A stretch of 64,000 nucleotides of DNA. Source: JAABRB01 sp963735025. Its GTDB lineage: Bacteria; Pseudomonadota; Gammaproteobacteria; Burkholderiales; SG8-39. The notes under the pieces were generated by a model that saw nothing but the letters and a program-made list of their open reading frames with translations, was not told where the DNA came from and did no database searches. Positions within the stretch are counted from its first letter, which is position 1. Each line of letters begins with the position of its first letter. Made by a program: the position numbers and the translations under genes. The stretch lies in the NCBI GenBank assembly GCA_963735025.1, contig CAVTJG010000008.1, positions 1 through 64,000 of the forward strand. Reading direction: 5' to 3'. Of the stretch, positions 36,774 through 46,348 are shown piece by piece.

Positions 36774-38744
36774 TCATGAGTGCTCGCGCGCAAGCGCCGC
36801 GAAGCTCGTGAGCCGGCCGGCGAGCGCGCTTGCCGCGACCGTCGCCGGACTGGCCAGCCAGACCTGGCCGGGGCCGGACCGCCCCGGGAAATTGCGGTTC
36901 TGGGCGCTCACTGTCACCTCTTCCGGCGACGTGGAAGCCCCGGGACCGGCGTTCACGCATGCGCCGCATCCGGGCTCGATCACCTCGGCGCCCGCGTCCA
37001 GGAGTGTCTCGAGCATGCCGCGCGCGGCACAATGGTCGCGCACGCCCAGGCTGCCGAACTGGACATAGAATTGCACGCGGCGCGGCACGCGCAAGCCGTG
37101 CGCAACACCCCACTCCAGCACCTCGTGCACGCGCTCGAGGTCCTCTCGCTTGGCGCCGGTACACGAGCCGCAATAGGCCACGTCGATGTGAACAGCCTCG
37201 CCGAGCGCATCGATTTCCACGCCGTGTCCGGGGTCACCGGGACGCGCGACCATGGGCCGTACCGCCCTGCAATCGACGTCGATGGTCTGGGCGAATGTGG
37301 CATTCGCATCGCTTGCGAGCCACGGCTCGTAACTTGCCTCGCTACCGCGCCGTTCGCGCACGAACCGAACCGTCTCTGCATCCGGTGCCACGATACCTGT
37401 GAAGCCGCCGATCTCGGCCACCATGTTCGTGAGCGTCGCGCGCTCGTCGGTGTTCATGGCTGCGATGCCCTCCCCGCCATACTCGATGACCTGGCCGACC
37501 GCCCGGCCATCGCGCACATACGGCAGCCGCAGGAGATGGAGCACCAGGTCCTTGGCTGCGACACCTGGACCAAGGCGTCCGTGCAGCGTCACCCGGCACG
37601 TCTGCGGCACGGTCAGGCGAACGTCGCCGGTGCGCCACGCGCTCGCCATGTCCGAGGCGCCGATTCCGAACGCAAGGCAACCGAGCGCCCCCGCATGGGG
37701 CGTGTGCGAATCGGTCCCGGCGACGATCTGACCCGGCAGCGCGTAGCGCTCGGTGACGATCGCATGGCAGATCCCTTCCGACCCATCCCGATCGGGCAGC
37801 AATCCGTGGACGCGGATGCCGTGCCGGGCGCAAAACTCGGCCTGGTGCACGCCCAGCGCGTGCGCGGCATCGATGAGCGCCCCGCTGCGCCCTGGCTGTG
37901 CCGCACTCCACCGCGGAAATGCCAGGTGCTCCTGGAATGCCAGCACCGACCCGGGGTCGCGCACGCGCGCGTCGGCACCGAACGCCTGGTCGAAGATCGT
38001 GGCCGCCATGGGCGTCAGGTACTCGTGCGAGTAGCGCCAGTGCGTGCGAACGAAAACGCCGTCGCCCGGCCGCACGCTCGCAACACCGACCGCCGCGCTT
38101 TCCGGATCGGTGACCACCGCGCGGGCAATGAGCTTCTCGGCGAGCGTCATGGCGCGCGATCCATGATTGGTGGGCGGGGCCACCGTATCGCCCTGCAGAC
38201 GTTCCCGGGTAAGTGACGCCAGTCCCCCGGCGCGGATGATCGCGGCGGTGATCGCATCGTGGCCCTGCGTGAACTCCGCGAGCGGTATGGCTTCACCCGC
38301 GCGGATTCGCTCGATGAGCCCGAAGTCGGTCGACGTGTAGATCCCCAGATTGATGCAGTTGTGCCGGTAGATGCGCTCGAAACTTTCCGCGATCACCAGT
38401 CGAACACCGGCCGCGCGTTCCGCGTAAGGGCTGTGCTCCCGCGACGAGCCCTTGCCGTATCGCTTGCCGGCGACACTCACGGAAAATCCGCCACGCTTCA
38501 CGCTGCCCTCGGTGCACGGAAACACCTCCCCGCACTTCAGACCCAGGTAGACGTAGTCGCCGAGGCGCGCATCGGCGTGAAAACAGAACCGGGACGGTGT
38601 GATCTCGTCGGTGGAAACGCCCTCGCGCAATGCCCCCGCGGTCGTGAGCGTCAGGTCTTCGCCGGCGAGCTGCCGCGCGACGATGTCGGGCCGGGCCGCA
38701 AGAAAAAGAATACGACCGGAGAAGGAAACCGAGTCAGCAGCCAT
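36774..38744 (-). CDS. aconitase-superfamily dehydratase, small-subunit domain fused before large-subunit domain
   Basis: 656 residues. The LeuD-like swivel domain comes first (about 1-170, with GKRYGKGSSREHSPYAE), followed by the LeuC-like [4Fe-4S] catalytic domain (about 200-640, with VAGTDSHTPHAGALG, and cluster cysteines Cys528 in GSCTG and Cys593/Cys596 in PGCGAC). In aconitase the swivel domain comes last, so this is a permuted fusion. It probably acts as a hydro-lyase on a 3-carboxylated or 2-substituted malate, but the substrate cannot be read from the sequence. It lies 90 bp upstream of the exported methyltransferase gene on the same strand. Confidence 0.88.
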   Translation of the reverse strand: MAADSVSFSGRILFLAARPDIVARQLAGEDLTLTTAGALREGVSTDEITPSRFCFHADARLGDYVYLGLKCGEVFPCTEGSVKRGGFSVSVAGKRYGKGSSREHSPYAERAAGVRLVIAESFERIYRHNCINLGIYTSTDFGLIERIRAGEAIPLAEFTQGHDAITAAIIRAGGLASLTRERLQGDTVAPPTNHGSRAMTLAEKLIARAVVTDPESAAVGVASVRPGDGVFVRTHWRYSHEYLTPMAATIFDQAFGADARVRDPGSVLAFQEHLAFPRWSAAQPGRSGALIDAAHALGVHQAEFCARHGIRVHGLLPDRDGSEGICHAIVTERYALPGQIVAGTDSHTPHAGALGCLAFGIGASDMASAWRTGDVRLTVPQTCRVTLHGRLGPGVAAKDLVLHLLRLPYVRDGRAVGQVIEYGGEGIAAMNTDERATLTNMVAEIGGFTGIVAPDAETVRFVRERRGSEASYEPWLASDANATFAQTIDVDCRAVRPMVARPGDPGHGVEIDALGEAVHIDVAYCGSCTGAKREDLERVHEVLEWGVAHGLRVPRRVQFYVQFGSLGVRDHCAARGMLETLLDAGAEVIEPGCGACVNAGPGASTSPEEVTVSAQNRNFPGRSGPGQVWLASPATVAASALAGRLTSFAALAREHS

Positions 38745-38781
38745 TGCCGGGAATTCTAGGCCACTCGCCCGATGCGGGTCG

Positions 38782-40140
38782 CTAGTTTCCCGCCACCGTC
38801 ATGCCCTCGATCAGCACCGATCCGCACTCGCGCGACCCGCGTGCGAGCATGTCATTGCCGATCGCGACGATGTTGCGAAACATGTCGCGCAGGTTGCCCG
38901 CGATGGTGATCTCCTCGACCGGATACTGGATCGTGCCGTTCTCCACCCAGAATCCGGCCGCGCCACGGGAGTAGTCGCCGGTCAACAGGTTGATGCCCTG
39001 CCCCATGAGCTCCGTCACCAGCAGCCCGGTGCCCATTTCACGCAGCATCCCGACGAAGTCCTTGTCGCCGGGCGCGAGCACCAGATTGTGGTTTCCGCCG
39101 GCGTTGCCCGTGCTGCGCATGGCGAGCTTGCGTGCCGAATAGGTGCCGAGAAAATAGCCCTGGACCACGCCGTCGCGGACGACATCGCGCGGCCGGGTCA
39201 GCACGCCGTCGTCGTCGAAGCACGTGCTCGCCTGACCGCGCGGTCGGAGTGGCTCTTCGCGAATGTTGACGATCGGCGAGAAGACCTGCGTACCAAGGCT
39301 GTCGAGCAGGAAGGATGCCTTGCGATATAGGCTGCCGCCGCTCACCGCGCCCACGAAGTGCCCGAGCAGGCCGCTCGCAAGCGGTGCCTCCAGCAGCACG
39401 CGCGTCTCGCGCGTCGTGATCTTGCGGCTACGCAGGCGCGCGAGCGCGCGGCGTCCCGCGTAGTCGCCGATGGCCGCAGGTTTCGCCAGATCGGCCGGCG
39501 AGCGCGTCGTGGAATACCAATCGTCGCGCTGCATCGCATCACCCTCCTGGGCGATCACGCTGCAGGCGACGAAATGACGCGTGCTCGGATACCCTCCCAG
39601 GAAACCGGTGCTCGTTCCGAACATGAACTGCGTGTGCTGGCTCGAGACCGTGGCGCCTTCGGAGTTGGTGATGCGCGGGTCGAGCCGGAAGGCCGCCGCT
39701 TCGCAGCGCCGCGCGACCTGGATCGCCTGCTCGACCGAAATGTCCCAGGGATGAAACAGGTCGAGGTCGCGGATTTCTTCGGGGCGCGCGAGAAGATCCG
39801 GGTCGGCGAGCCCGTTCGCGTCGTCGGCCGCGGTGAAGCGCGCAATGGAGAGCGCCGCGTCCACCGTGTCCGCGATGGCCTTGCGCGTGAGATCCGAGGT
39901 GCTCGCATATCCTTTCTGCTTCCCGATCATCACGGAGACTCCGAGCCCCTTGTCGCGATTGTGCTCGATCGTCTCGACGGTTCCCTTGCGTACCGTGACG
40001 GTCTGCCCGTAACCCTCGGAGACTTCCGCATCGCTCTCGGTGGCGCCCTTCTCCTGTGCGCGCGAAAGCGCGTCCGTGACGATGGTGCGCAGCGCGTCGT
40101 CATCCAGTGAGAATCGTGCGTTCGGCATCGCATTGTTCAT
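38782..40140 (-). CDS. pmbA: TldD/PmbA-family metalloprotease subunit PmbA
   Basis: 452 residues, normal for PmbA (TldE), which forms a complex with TldD that trims unfolded peptides and matures microcin B17 in E. coli. Typical segments are DAEVSEGYGQTVTVRKG, GLGVSVMIGKQKGYAS, and TGNAGGNHNLVLAPG near the C-terminus. The zinc-binding HExxxH belongs to TldD, which is not in this window. The start is the ATG at 40140 (MNNAMP) or 40128 (MPNARF); the much longer upstream frame overlaps the divergent yjgA gene. Confidence 0.93.
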   Translation of the reverse strand: MNNAMPNARFSLDDDALRTIVTDALSRAQEKGATESDAEVSEGYGQTVTVRKGTVETIEHNRDKGLGVSVMIGKQKGYASTSDLTRKAIADTVDAALSIARFTAADDANGLADPDLLARPEEIRDLDLFHPWDISVEQAIQVARRCEAAAFRLDPRITNSEGATVSSQHTQFMFGTSTGFLGGYPSTRHFVACSVIAQEGDAMQRDDWYSTTRSPADLAKPAAIGDYAGRRALARLRSRKITTRETRVLLEAPLASGLLGHFVGAVSGGSLYRKASFLLDSLGTQVFSPIVNIREEPLRPRGQASTCFDDDGVLTRPRDVVRDGVVQGYFLGTYSARKLAMRSTGNAGGNHNLVLAPGDKDFVGMLREMGTGLLVTELMGQGINLLTGDYSRGAAGFWVENGTIQYPVEEITIAGNLRDMFRNIVAIGNDMLARGSRECGSVLIEGMTVAGN

Positions 40141-40201
40141 CGAAGTGGGGTCCGTACGAAAGGCGAAAGCCGCTATTATACGGGCGCGTCGCAGCCCCCC
40201 C

Positions 40202-40720
40202 ATGGAAGACACCGACAAGCACACCGGAAAACCGAGCAAGACGCGCCGCAAGAAGGACATGCACGCGCTGCAGGCGCTCGGCGCGTCGCTGATCGATCTC
40301 GCCCCCGCGCAGATTGCGGAAATCGACATGCCGGAGTCGTTACGTGCGGCCGTTCTTGAAGCGCAGCGCATCAAGAGCCACGAAGGACGGCGCCGCCAGC
40401 TGCAGTACATCGGGCGGCTGATGCGCGATGTCGACCCGGCCCCGATCCGCGCGAAGCTCGACGAATGGCGCGGCCAGTCGCGCGAAGCCACGGCGACGAT
40501 GCACGCGGTCGAGCGCTGGCGCGATCGCCTGCTCGCCGACGAGGACGCGCTGACCGCATTCGTCGATGCGCATCCCGAAGGCGATGTGCCGCACCTGCGA
40601 GCGCTGATTCGCAATGCGCGCGCCGAGCTGGCCGCCGGGAAGCCGCCGCGCGCGTATCGAGAGCTGTTTCGTGAAATTCGCCGTCTCGTCGCCGCGCCGA
40701 GCGCGGTCGATGCGAGGTAG
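40202..40720 (+). CDS. darP: ribosome-associated protein YjgA/DarP (DUF615)
   Basis: 172 residues: a basic N-terminus (KPSKTRRKKDMHALQALG), the core LQYIGRLMRDVDPAPIR, and a helical C-terminus with ALIRNARAELAAGKPPRAYRE. E. coli YjgA binds late 50S assembly intermediates. It is transcribed divergently from pmbA, the conserved arrangement in proteobacteria. The ATG at 40202 follows a run of C and has no good Shine-Dalgarno sequence. Confidence 0.92.
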   Translation: MEDTDKHTGKPSKTRRKKDMHALQALGASLIDLAPAQIAEIDMPESLRAAVLEAQRIKSHEGRRRQLQYIGRLMRDVDPAPIRAKLDEWRGQSREATATMHAVERWRDRLLADEDALTAFVDAHPEGDVPHLRALIRNARAELAAGKPPRAYRELFREIRRLVAAPSAVDAR

Positions 40721-40777
40721 AATCACGCGCTCGTTGCACGCCCCCTCCCCCCACTTCCTCATGCAGCGCAACCGGAC

Positions 40778-41371
40778 ATGAACGACGAGCTTCTCATCGG
40801 ACTGGTCTCGATCAGCGATCGCGCCTCGCAGGGTGTATACCGTGACGAAGGCATTCCCGCGCTGGAAGAGTGGTTCAAGCGCGCGCTCACATCGGCGTGG
40901 CGGACCGAGACGCGCTTGATCCCCGACGAGCGTCCGGTCATCGAGAGCACGCTGGTCGATCTCGTCGACCGCGTCGGCTGCCACCTCGTTCTCACGACCG
41001 GCGGCACCGGCCCGGCGCTGCGCGACGTGACGCCAGATGCGACGCTCGCGGTGGCAGACAAGCCGATGCCGGGATTCGGCGAGCAGATGCGTCAGATCAG
41101 CCTGAAGTTCGTGCCGACCGCGATCCTGTCACGGCAGGTCGCGGTGATTCGCCGGCAGTGCCTGATCATCAATCTGCCGGGACAGCCCAAATCGATACGC
41201 GAGACGCTCGAGGGGCTGCGCGACGCAGACGGGAAATCCACCGTCGACGGGATCTTTGCAGCGGTGCCCTATTGCATCGACCTCATCGGGGGCCCCTATA
41301 TCGAGACCAATACGGACGTGGTCAGGGCCTTTCGTCCCAAGTCCGCACAGCGCCCGAAAACCACCGGATGA
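40778..41371 (+). CDS. mog: molybdopterin adenylyltransferase
   Basis: 197 residues of the MogA family, which adenylylates molybdopterin before molybdate insertion. It starts LLIGLVSISDRASQGVYRDEG, has the catalytic TTGGTGPALRDVTPDAT loop, and LPGQPKSIRETLEGL. It follows yjgA by 57 bp on the same strand and probably shares its transcript. Together with mocA and xdhC it gives this window three genes of molybdenum cofactor handling, matching the need of the cox-type enzyme. Confidence 0.95.
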   Translation: MNDELLIGLVSISDRASQGVYRDEGIPALEEWFKRALTSAWRTETRLIPDERPVIESTLVDLVDRVGCHLVLTTGGTGPALRDVTPDATLAVADKPMPGFGEQMRQISLKFVPTAILSRQVAVIRRQCLIINLPGQPKSIRETLEGLRDADGKSTVDGIFAAVPYCIDLIGGPYIETNTDVVRAFRPKSAQRPKTTG

Positions 41372-41434
41372 GCGTCGCGAGACTCGAATCCCGTGGCGAA
41401 TCGCTGTCGCACCTTTCAGTCGCGCCGATCCATC

Positions 41435-42088
41435 ATGCTTGAAGCGCTCGAGATCGAGACCGCGCCGGACCCCCAGGCGAGCGTGATCTGGTTGCACGGG
41501 CTCGGCGCGGACGGGCACGACTTCGAGCCGATCGTTCACGAACTCGATCTCGCCGACGCGGTGCGGTTCGTTTTTCCGCACGCGCCCATGATGCCCGTGA
41601 CGATCAACAACGGAATGGTGATGCGCGCATGGTACGACATCGTGGGGACCGATCTCGGCCGGCACGAGGACGAAGCCGGCGTTCGCGCTTCGCAGGCCGC
41701 GCTCGAAGAGCTGATCACGCGTGAGCGCTCGCGCGGCATTCCCGTGCGTCGCATCGTACTGGCCGGTTTCTCGCAAGGCGGCGCGATCGCGCTTCAGACC
41801 GGGCTGCGGTACCCGGACCGGCTGGCGGGCATCATGGCGCTCTCGACCTACCTTCCGATCGCGGGGACGGTCGCCGGCGAGTCGCAGGCCGCGCACCGCG
41901 ATCTGCCGATCTTCATGGCGCACGGCGACCTCGACCCGATCGTGCCGGTCGCGCGGGCGCGCGAATCGCGCGCGTTCCTCGAAGGGCTAGGCTATCCGGT
42001 GGAGTGGCACGAATACCGCATGCCGCATTCGGTCTGCGTGGAGGAGATCGGGCATCTGAGCGATTGGCTGCGACGCGTTCTCGCGTGA
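41435..42088 (+). CDS. carboxylesterase/phospholipase (alpha/beta hydrolase)
   Basis: 217 residues of the bacterial carboxylesterase/acyl-protein-thioesterase-like family: SVIWLHGLGADGHDFEPI, nucleophile GFSQGG, the acid in HGDLDPIVP, and His in MPHSVCVEEI. It acts on short-chain esters in the cytosol. The ATG at 41435 opens directly before the conserved region; an earlier in-frame ATG adds 14 unconserved residues. It lies between mog and an AsmA-like gene, with 7 bp to the latter. Confidence 0.92.
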   Translation: MLEALEIETAPDPQASVIWLHGLGADGHDFEPIVHELDLADAVRFVFPHAPMMPVTINNGMVMRAWYDIVGTDLGRHEDEAGVRASQAALEELITRERSRGIPVRRIVLAGFSQGGAIALQTGLRYPDRLAGIMALSTYLPIAGTVAGESQAAHRDLPIFMAHGDLDPIVPVARARESRAFLEGLGYPVEWHEYRMPHSVCVEEIGHLSDWLRRVLA

Positions 42089-42095
42089 CCGGGGC

Positions 42096-42779
42096 ATGAG
42101 AAACGTTCTCGTCGGACTCGCCGCCCTCGTGGTCATCGCGCTGGCGGGAGGCGCGATCTGGCTCTACCTGTCGCTCGATTTCATCGTGAAGCGCGCGATC
42201 GAGAGCTATGGTCCGGACATCGTCGGCGCCAAGGTGGTGGTGGAGTCCGTGAAGCTCGCGCCCGCCAGCGGCGCAGGTGTGATTCGGGGCCTCGCCATCG
42301 GCAATCCGCCCGGATTCCATTCCGAGCAGTCGGTAACCGTCGGAACGATAGACCTGGCCATCGATCCATCAAGTATCGCCAAGGACGTCGTTCAGATCCG
42401 GCGACTCGTGGTGATCGCCCCGGTGATCACCTACGAATCGGGCCGCAGCGGCAGCAACTTCGACGCGATCCAGCGCCATGTCGCGCGGCGCGCCGGAAGC
42501 GACAAATCGGCAGCGTCCGGAAAGCAGACCCGGCTCACCGTCGATCAACTCGTGATTCGCGACGCGCGGGTGATCTACGCGCCGGAGATCGCAACGCGCG
42601 GCGCCACGATCTCTTTCGACGTGCCTGACATCCAGATTGCCAACATAGGCAAGCGACAGGGCGGCGTGACACCTGCCGAGCTCAGCAACCTGATCGTGCA
42701 GGCGCTGGTCTCGCGCATGGCCAAGGCGATGGGCCGCGGCGCTGCGCGACGCGGCGCCGAAATTCTGCGCGGCCGCTGA
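42096..42779 (+). CDS. AsmA/DUF748-like membrane-anchored protein
   Basis: 227 residues. A single N-terminal membrane segment (VLVGLAALVVIALAGGAIWL) is followed by a beta-rich region resembling the N-terminal part of AsmA/DUF748 proteins (KVVVESVKLAPASGAGVIRGL, IDLAIDPSSIAKDVVQIRRLVV). It is much shorter than AsmA itself. Its probable location is the periplasmic face of the inner membrane. AsmA-like proteins are linked to lipid transport between membranes; for this short form no role is known. It starts 7 bp after the esterase gene. Confidence 0.8.
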   Translation: MRNVLVGLAALVVIALAGGAIWLYLSLDFIVKRAIESYGPDIVGAKVVVESVKLAPASGAGVIRGLAIGNPPGFHSEQSVTVGTIDLAIDPSSIAKDVVQIRRLVVIAPVITYESGRSGSNFDAIQRHVARRAGSDKSAASGKQTRLTVDQLVIRDARVIYAPEIATRGATISFDVPDIQIANIGKRQGGVTPAELSNLIVQALVSRMAKAMGRGAARRGAEILRGR

Positions 42780-42793
42780 CCCTTGGTCTGTTT

Positions 42794-42831
42794 CCCCTCC
42801 TTTTCACGGAGGGGTCCGCCCGAAGGGCGGG
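42794..42831. repeat. dispersed CCCCTCC hairpin plus second small hairpin
   Basis: CCCCTCC (42794-42800) pairs with GGAGGGG (42808-42814), and CCGCCC/GGGCGG follow across GAA. The unit lies between the convergent AsmA-like and PilZ-like genes and is related to the hairpin at 30366-30391. Confidence 0.65.
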
Positions 42832-42862
42832 GGGTGGCTCGAGACGCGCCGCCGCGCGTTCC

Positions 42863-44389
42863 CTACTCCGACCGCACGAGCTGGCGGCAGCGGACGATCT
42901 CGTAGTCGGGTCCGCGCGCGCTCACCGCGATCGGCAGCAGCTGCGTGCGGCGACCCTCGCGCTCCAGCACGAGGCTGCGGCCCGGGGCGCCCGTACCGGT
43001 GCGCAGGATCACCGGGACTTCCGCTTCGGTGTAGCCGGGATCGAGCAGGATGCCGATCTCGGTGCTCAAGGTGGTCGTGTTGCCCGCCTGCACGCGAAAG
43101 TCCAGCGCGCTCGGCGCGCGGGCGAGCGTCTGGATGCCAACCTGCGTGGTCGTCTCGTCGATCCGGGTGAGCCGCTTGACCGTGCCGAGCAGCCAGCGGC
43201 GACCGCCTTCCGGCCGCATCGCCACCAGACAGCCGATGCGGAGCCATTCACCGGGAATCGACGGAACCAGCGCGCCGACACCGCCGGCGCTCGCGTTCTC
43301 GACGATCCAGCTCTCCATCGGATTCTTCTCGAACGACAGGGATGACTGCGGATCGAGCGCATCGACGACGCCTTCGAACCCCCATGCGACGGTGAGGCGC
43401 GATTTGATGCCGTGGCGCGCATGCTGCCGGCTCGCCAGCTTTGGCGACCAGTAGTGCTCGAGGTGATCGATCACCTCCAGGTACGCCTCGGCCGACGCGG
43501 GCGCGCTCGGCGAAAGGTCCGCGGGCGCCTCGCCGTTCGTCGCGATTTCTTCCCGCAGCCCGAGCAGATGCTCGTAGGCACGATCGGCGCCGAAGTACCG
43601 CAGCCCAGGCGCTTCCGTCTCCGATCCCACGCGGCGCGCGGGTGGCGTGCCGTGCTCGACGTCGATCTGGTACGACGTCCCGCTCTCGGGCTCCGGGGAA
43701 ATGCGGAATCCGCGCGCGAATCGCATCGCGATGCGATCGGCAGTCTCGATCTGCGCGGGCAAGAGACTGCCCAGCGAACAGACTGCGAGCATCGCGATGC
43801 GGACGAACTCCTGCTCCGTCGTCGTCTTCGTCGGCGCCCCCGCGTACTCGCGCACGGCCGTCCGCGCAATCCCCGCCGCGTCGAGCCGACTGTAGACGTG
43901 CGCCAGGCTCACCCAAAGCGCGGGATCGACCGGCCCATAGCGCATGTGCTCCCATTTGAGCTGTGCCCCCAGCGCGCGCATTGCCTGAACGGCCAGCGGC
44001 ACCACGCGCGATTTCGACGCGGCCGCCGCGGCGGCGTCGGGCGCAATCTCGAGCGCGCAGCGCATCAATGCGGACGAGGCCGCTGCGTCGTAGCTGTGGA
44101 TTCCGCCCCACAGATGCTCTTCCTGCTGCTTGGTGAGCCGCGCTGTCGACAGGTATTCGCGCGCCAGCATCCGGGCGGGTGCGCGACCGGCCGCGTCCAG
44201 CGCCACCACGATCTCGGCGCGGTTTTCCTCGCGCATTGCCTCGTCGCCCGCGACGGAACGCAACCACCGCGCAAGCTCCCCCAACGCCCGATGCGATTCG
44301 AGTGCCGCGATGTCCTGCAGCACCCGGATTCGCTCCTTATCGTCGAGCAACGGGTGGGACGATCGAGCCCGGCCGAAGACCTTAAGCAT
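42863..44389 (-). CDS. PilZ-like domain protein, paralogue A
   Basis: 508 residues with no signal peptide. The N-terminal two thirds (about 1-310) are helical and belong to no family I recognise. The C-terminal part resembles a PilZ c-di-GMP-binding domain: RHGIKSRLTVAWGF at 325-338 and NASAGG (365-370, fitting [D/N]xSxxG). The usual RxxxR is stretched to RHGIKSR, so nucleotide binding may be weak or lost. GGAG lies 6 bp before ATG 44389. It is about 40 percent similar by eye to the next gene upstream, from which it is separated by about 260 bp. Confidence 0.75.
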   Translation of the reverse strand: MLKVFGRARSSHPLLDDKERIRVLQDIAALESHRALGELARWLRSVAGDEAMREENRAEIVVALDAAGRAPARMLAREYLSTARLTKQQEEHLWGGIHSYDAAASSALMRCALEIAPDAAAAAASKSRVVPLAVQAMRALGAQLKWEHMRYGPVDPALWVSLAHVYSRLDAAGIARTAVREYAGAPTKTTTEQEFVRIAMLAVCSLGSLLPAQIETADRIAMRFARGFRISPEPESGTSYQIDVEHGTPPARRVGSETEAPGLRYFGADRAYEHLLGLREEIATNGEAPADLSPSAPASAEAYLEVIDHLEHYWSPKLASRQHARHGIKSRLTVAWGFEGVVDALDPQSSLSFEKNPMESWIVENASAGGVGALVPSIPGEWLRIGCLVAMRPEGGRRWLLGTVKRLTRIDETTTQVGIQTLARAPSALDFRVQAGNTTTLSTEIGILLDPGYTEAEVPVILRTGTGAPGRSLVLEREGRRTQLLPIAVSARGPDYEIVRCRQLVRSE

Positions 44390-44652
44390 CATTTCTCCGT
44401 TGTTTTCAGCGATTCTTCGGAAGCGCCGATCCGCATGTGCGGTGTCCGATAAGTCTACCGCGCGGCCGCACCCTGCACGGCCGGGACCGCCCGATTTGAC
44501 GATTCTTTACAAAGCCGCCCGGCAGCTGGCGTCTCGTCAGCCTTGAAAATGTATACGATTGATCCATTTAACTTCTTCGAGATACCGCCGGTCCGTGAGG
44601 CGCTTCCAGAGCGGGCTCGACGGCAAACCGATGTCATAAAGCCTAAACGCTT

Positions 44653-46184
44653 TTACCCCGGGTTGGGCACGAGCTGGCGACAGCTCAAGCGCTCGTAGTC
44701 GGCGCCGCGTTCGGTGACCGTGCCTGGCCGCAGCACGATCTTGCGACCGTCCTGTTCAAACACCATGCTCTGATCGGCCGTGTGTACGCCCGGGCGCAAG
44801 CAACAGTTCGAGCGGACCGTCCGGCAACGTCAGATCCCAGCAGGATGCCCGGCTCGGTATCGAGCGATACCGTATCGCCAACCAGCACGTGCAGCGCCAA
44901 CGGCTGCGGCGCGCGCGAGATCGTTTGGATTCCGACTTGCGCTTCGCCACCCCGTTCCCGCGAAATCCGCCGCACGATCCCGAGCAGCCAATTCGACCCG
45001 CCGTCGGGTTGCATGGCGACCAGCGCGCCGACCCGCAGCCAATCGCCTTTCACCTGGGGCACGTGCGCCGCCATTCCGCCGGCACTGACGTTCTCGGTGA
45101 TCCAGCTCTCGAGCCGCGCGCCGTCGAACGAGAGCGACGCGCCGGGCGATAGTGCGTCGAGTATGCCGTCAAATCCCCAGGCAACCGTGAGCCGCGACTT
45201 GACCCGGTGGCGCGGATGCTTGCGCTCGAGCGGCGTCGGCGCCCAATACGATCCGACGTGCTCGAGGACGCGCAGCACGAGCTCGGGCGGATACGATCCG
45301 CCGAGGTTCAGGCTCGCGGGTACCGCGCTGGTTGTTCGGATCGAGCCCTCGATCGCGTCGATCTCGCCGATCGAGTCGCCCGGCCCGAAATATCGCAGCG
45401 TCTTGAGCTCGAGCGGCGGCCGGGCGTGGCGCAGCGGCGGACTGGTCGCCGCAAGATCGATCCAGTAGGGCGTCTCGCCGCGCGGCTCGCTGGAGAGCAC
45501 GAAGCGGGAGGTGAAATGCCCGATCAACCGCTCGCAAAGCTCGATCTCCGCCGGGAGCAGGCTGTCCGGCGACGACGCCGAAAGCATCAGTACCCGCAGA
45601 AACTCCTGGTCGGCCGTCGACTCGCCCGGGATTCCCGGATAGACGGTAACGGGGATACGCGAATAGCGGCGGGACTCGGCAAGGGAGTAGCTGCCCGCCG
45701 CCATTCTCCAGAGTTGCGGGTCGACCGGGCCGTAGCGCATGTGTAGCCACTTCATCTGCGCCGCCAGGGCGCGCAATGCTCGCACGGTGATGAGCGGAAG
45801 ATCGCCCTTCAAATCGTCAGCGCCTTTCGCGCCGGTGACGAATGATTCCAGAGTACCGACGAATGCGAGCGTGGCATTGCGCCAGAACCCGTGGATGACG
45901 GACCAGAGCCTGTTCTCCTGCGGCTTCGACAGGCGCGGCGTGAACAGATACTCACGACCGAGCTTGCGCGCGGGCGTCTGCGCGGCTTCGTCCAGCATCA
46001 GGGCGAGCGCGGCACGGTGCGCGGGCCGGAAGTCCTGGTCGGCGCGCACCGACTCGAACCAGTGGTTGATCTCGTCGAGCGCGCCCGCGGCGTCGTTGGC
46101 GGGCAGTTCGCCGACCAGACGCCGCGCTTCCTTCAAGTCCGCCATCGGATGGTCGGACTTCCCCCCGCTGAAGATCTTGAGCAT
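44653..46184 (-). CDS. PilZ-like domain protein, paralogue B (two frameshifts near the 3' end)
   Basis: About 510 residues after correction. It starts MLKIFSGGKSDHP, matches paralogue A throughout, and shares LKWLHMRYGPVDPQLW and the C-terminal PilZ-like region. Here the motif RHRVKSR contains an intact RxxxR, with NVSAGG following, so c-di-GMP binding is more plausible than in A. As given, the frame breaks near 44844 and again near 44790; after repair the end reads GADYERLSCRQLVPNPG and stops at 44655-44653, which aligns with the end of A (GPDYEIVRCRQLV). Without repair the frame stops at 44685. Confidence 0.72.
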
Positions 46185-46348
46185 TCCCGCCTCTTCTTTC
46201 CGCAGCGCCTTCTTCTCGAGGCGCCTGCCCCTTGCAACGCGGATTGTATGCGTATGCGCGCTGGCCGAGAAATAAGCCTGGCTCAGAACGCGCCAGGACC
46301 GCTTCCGGAAGGTAGCATTGGACTTCCCGAGTGAGAACGAATGATCGA

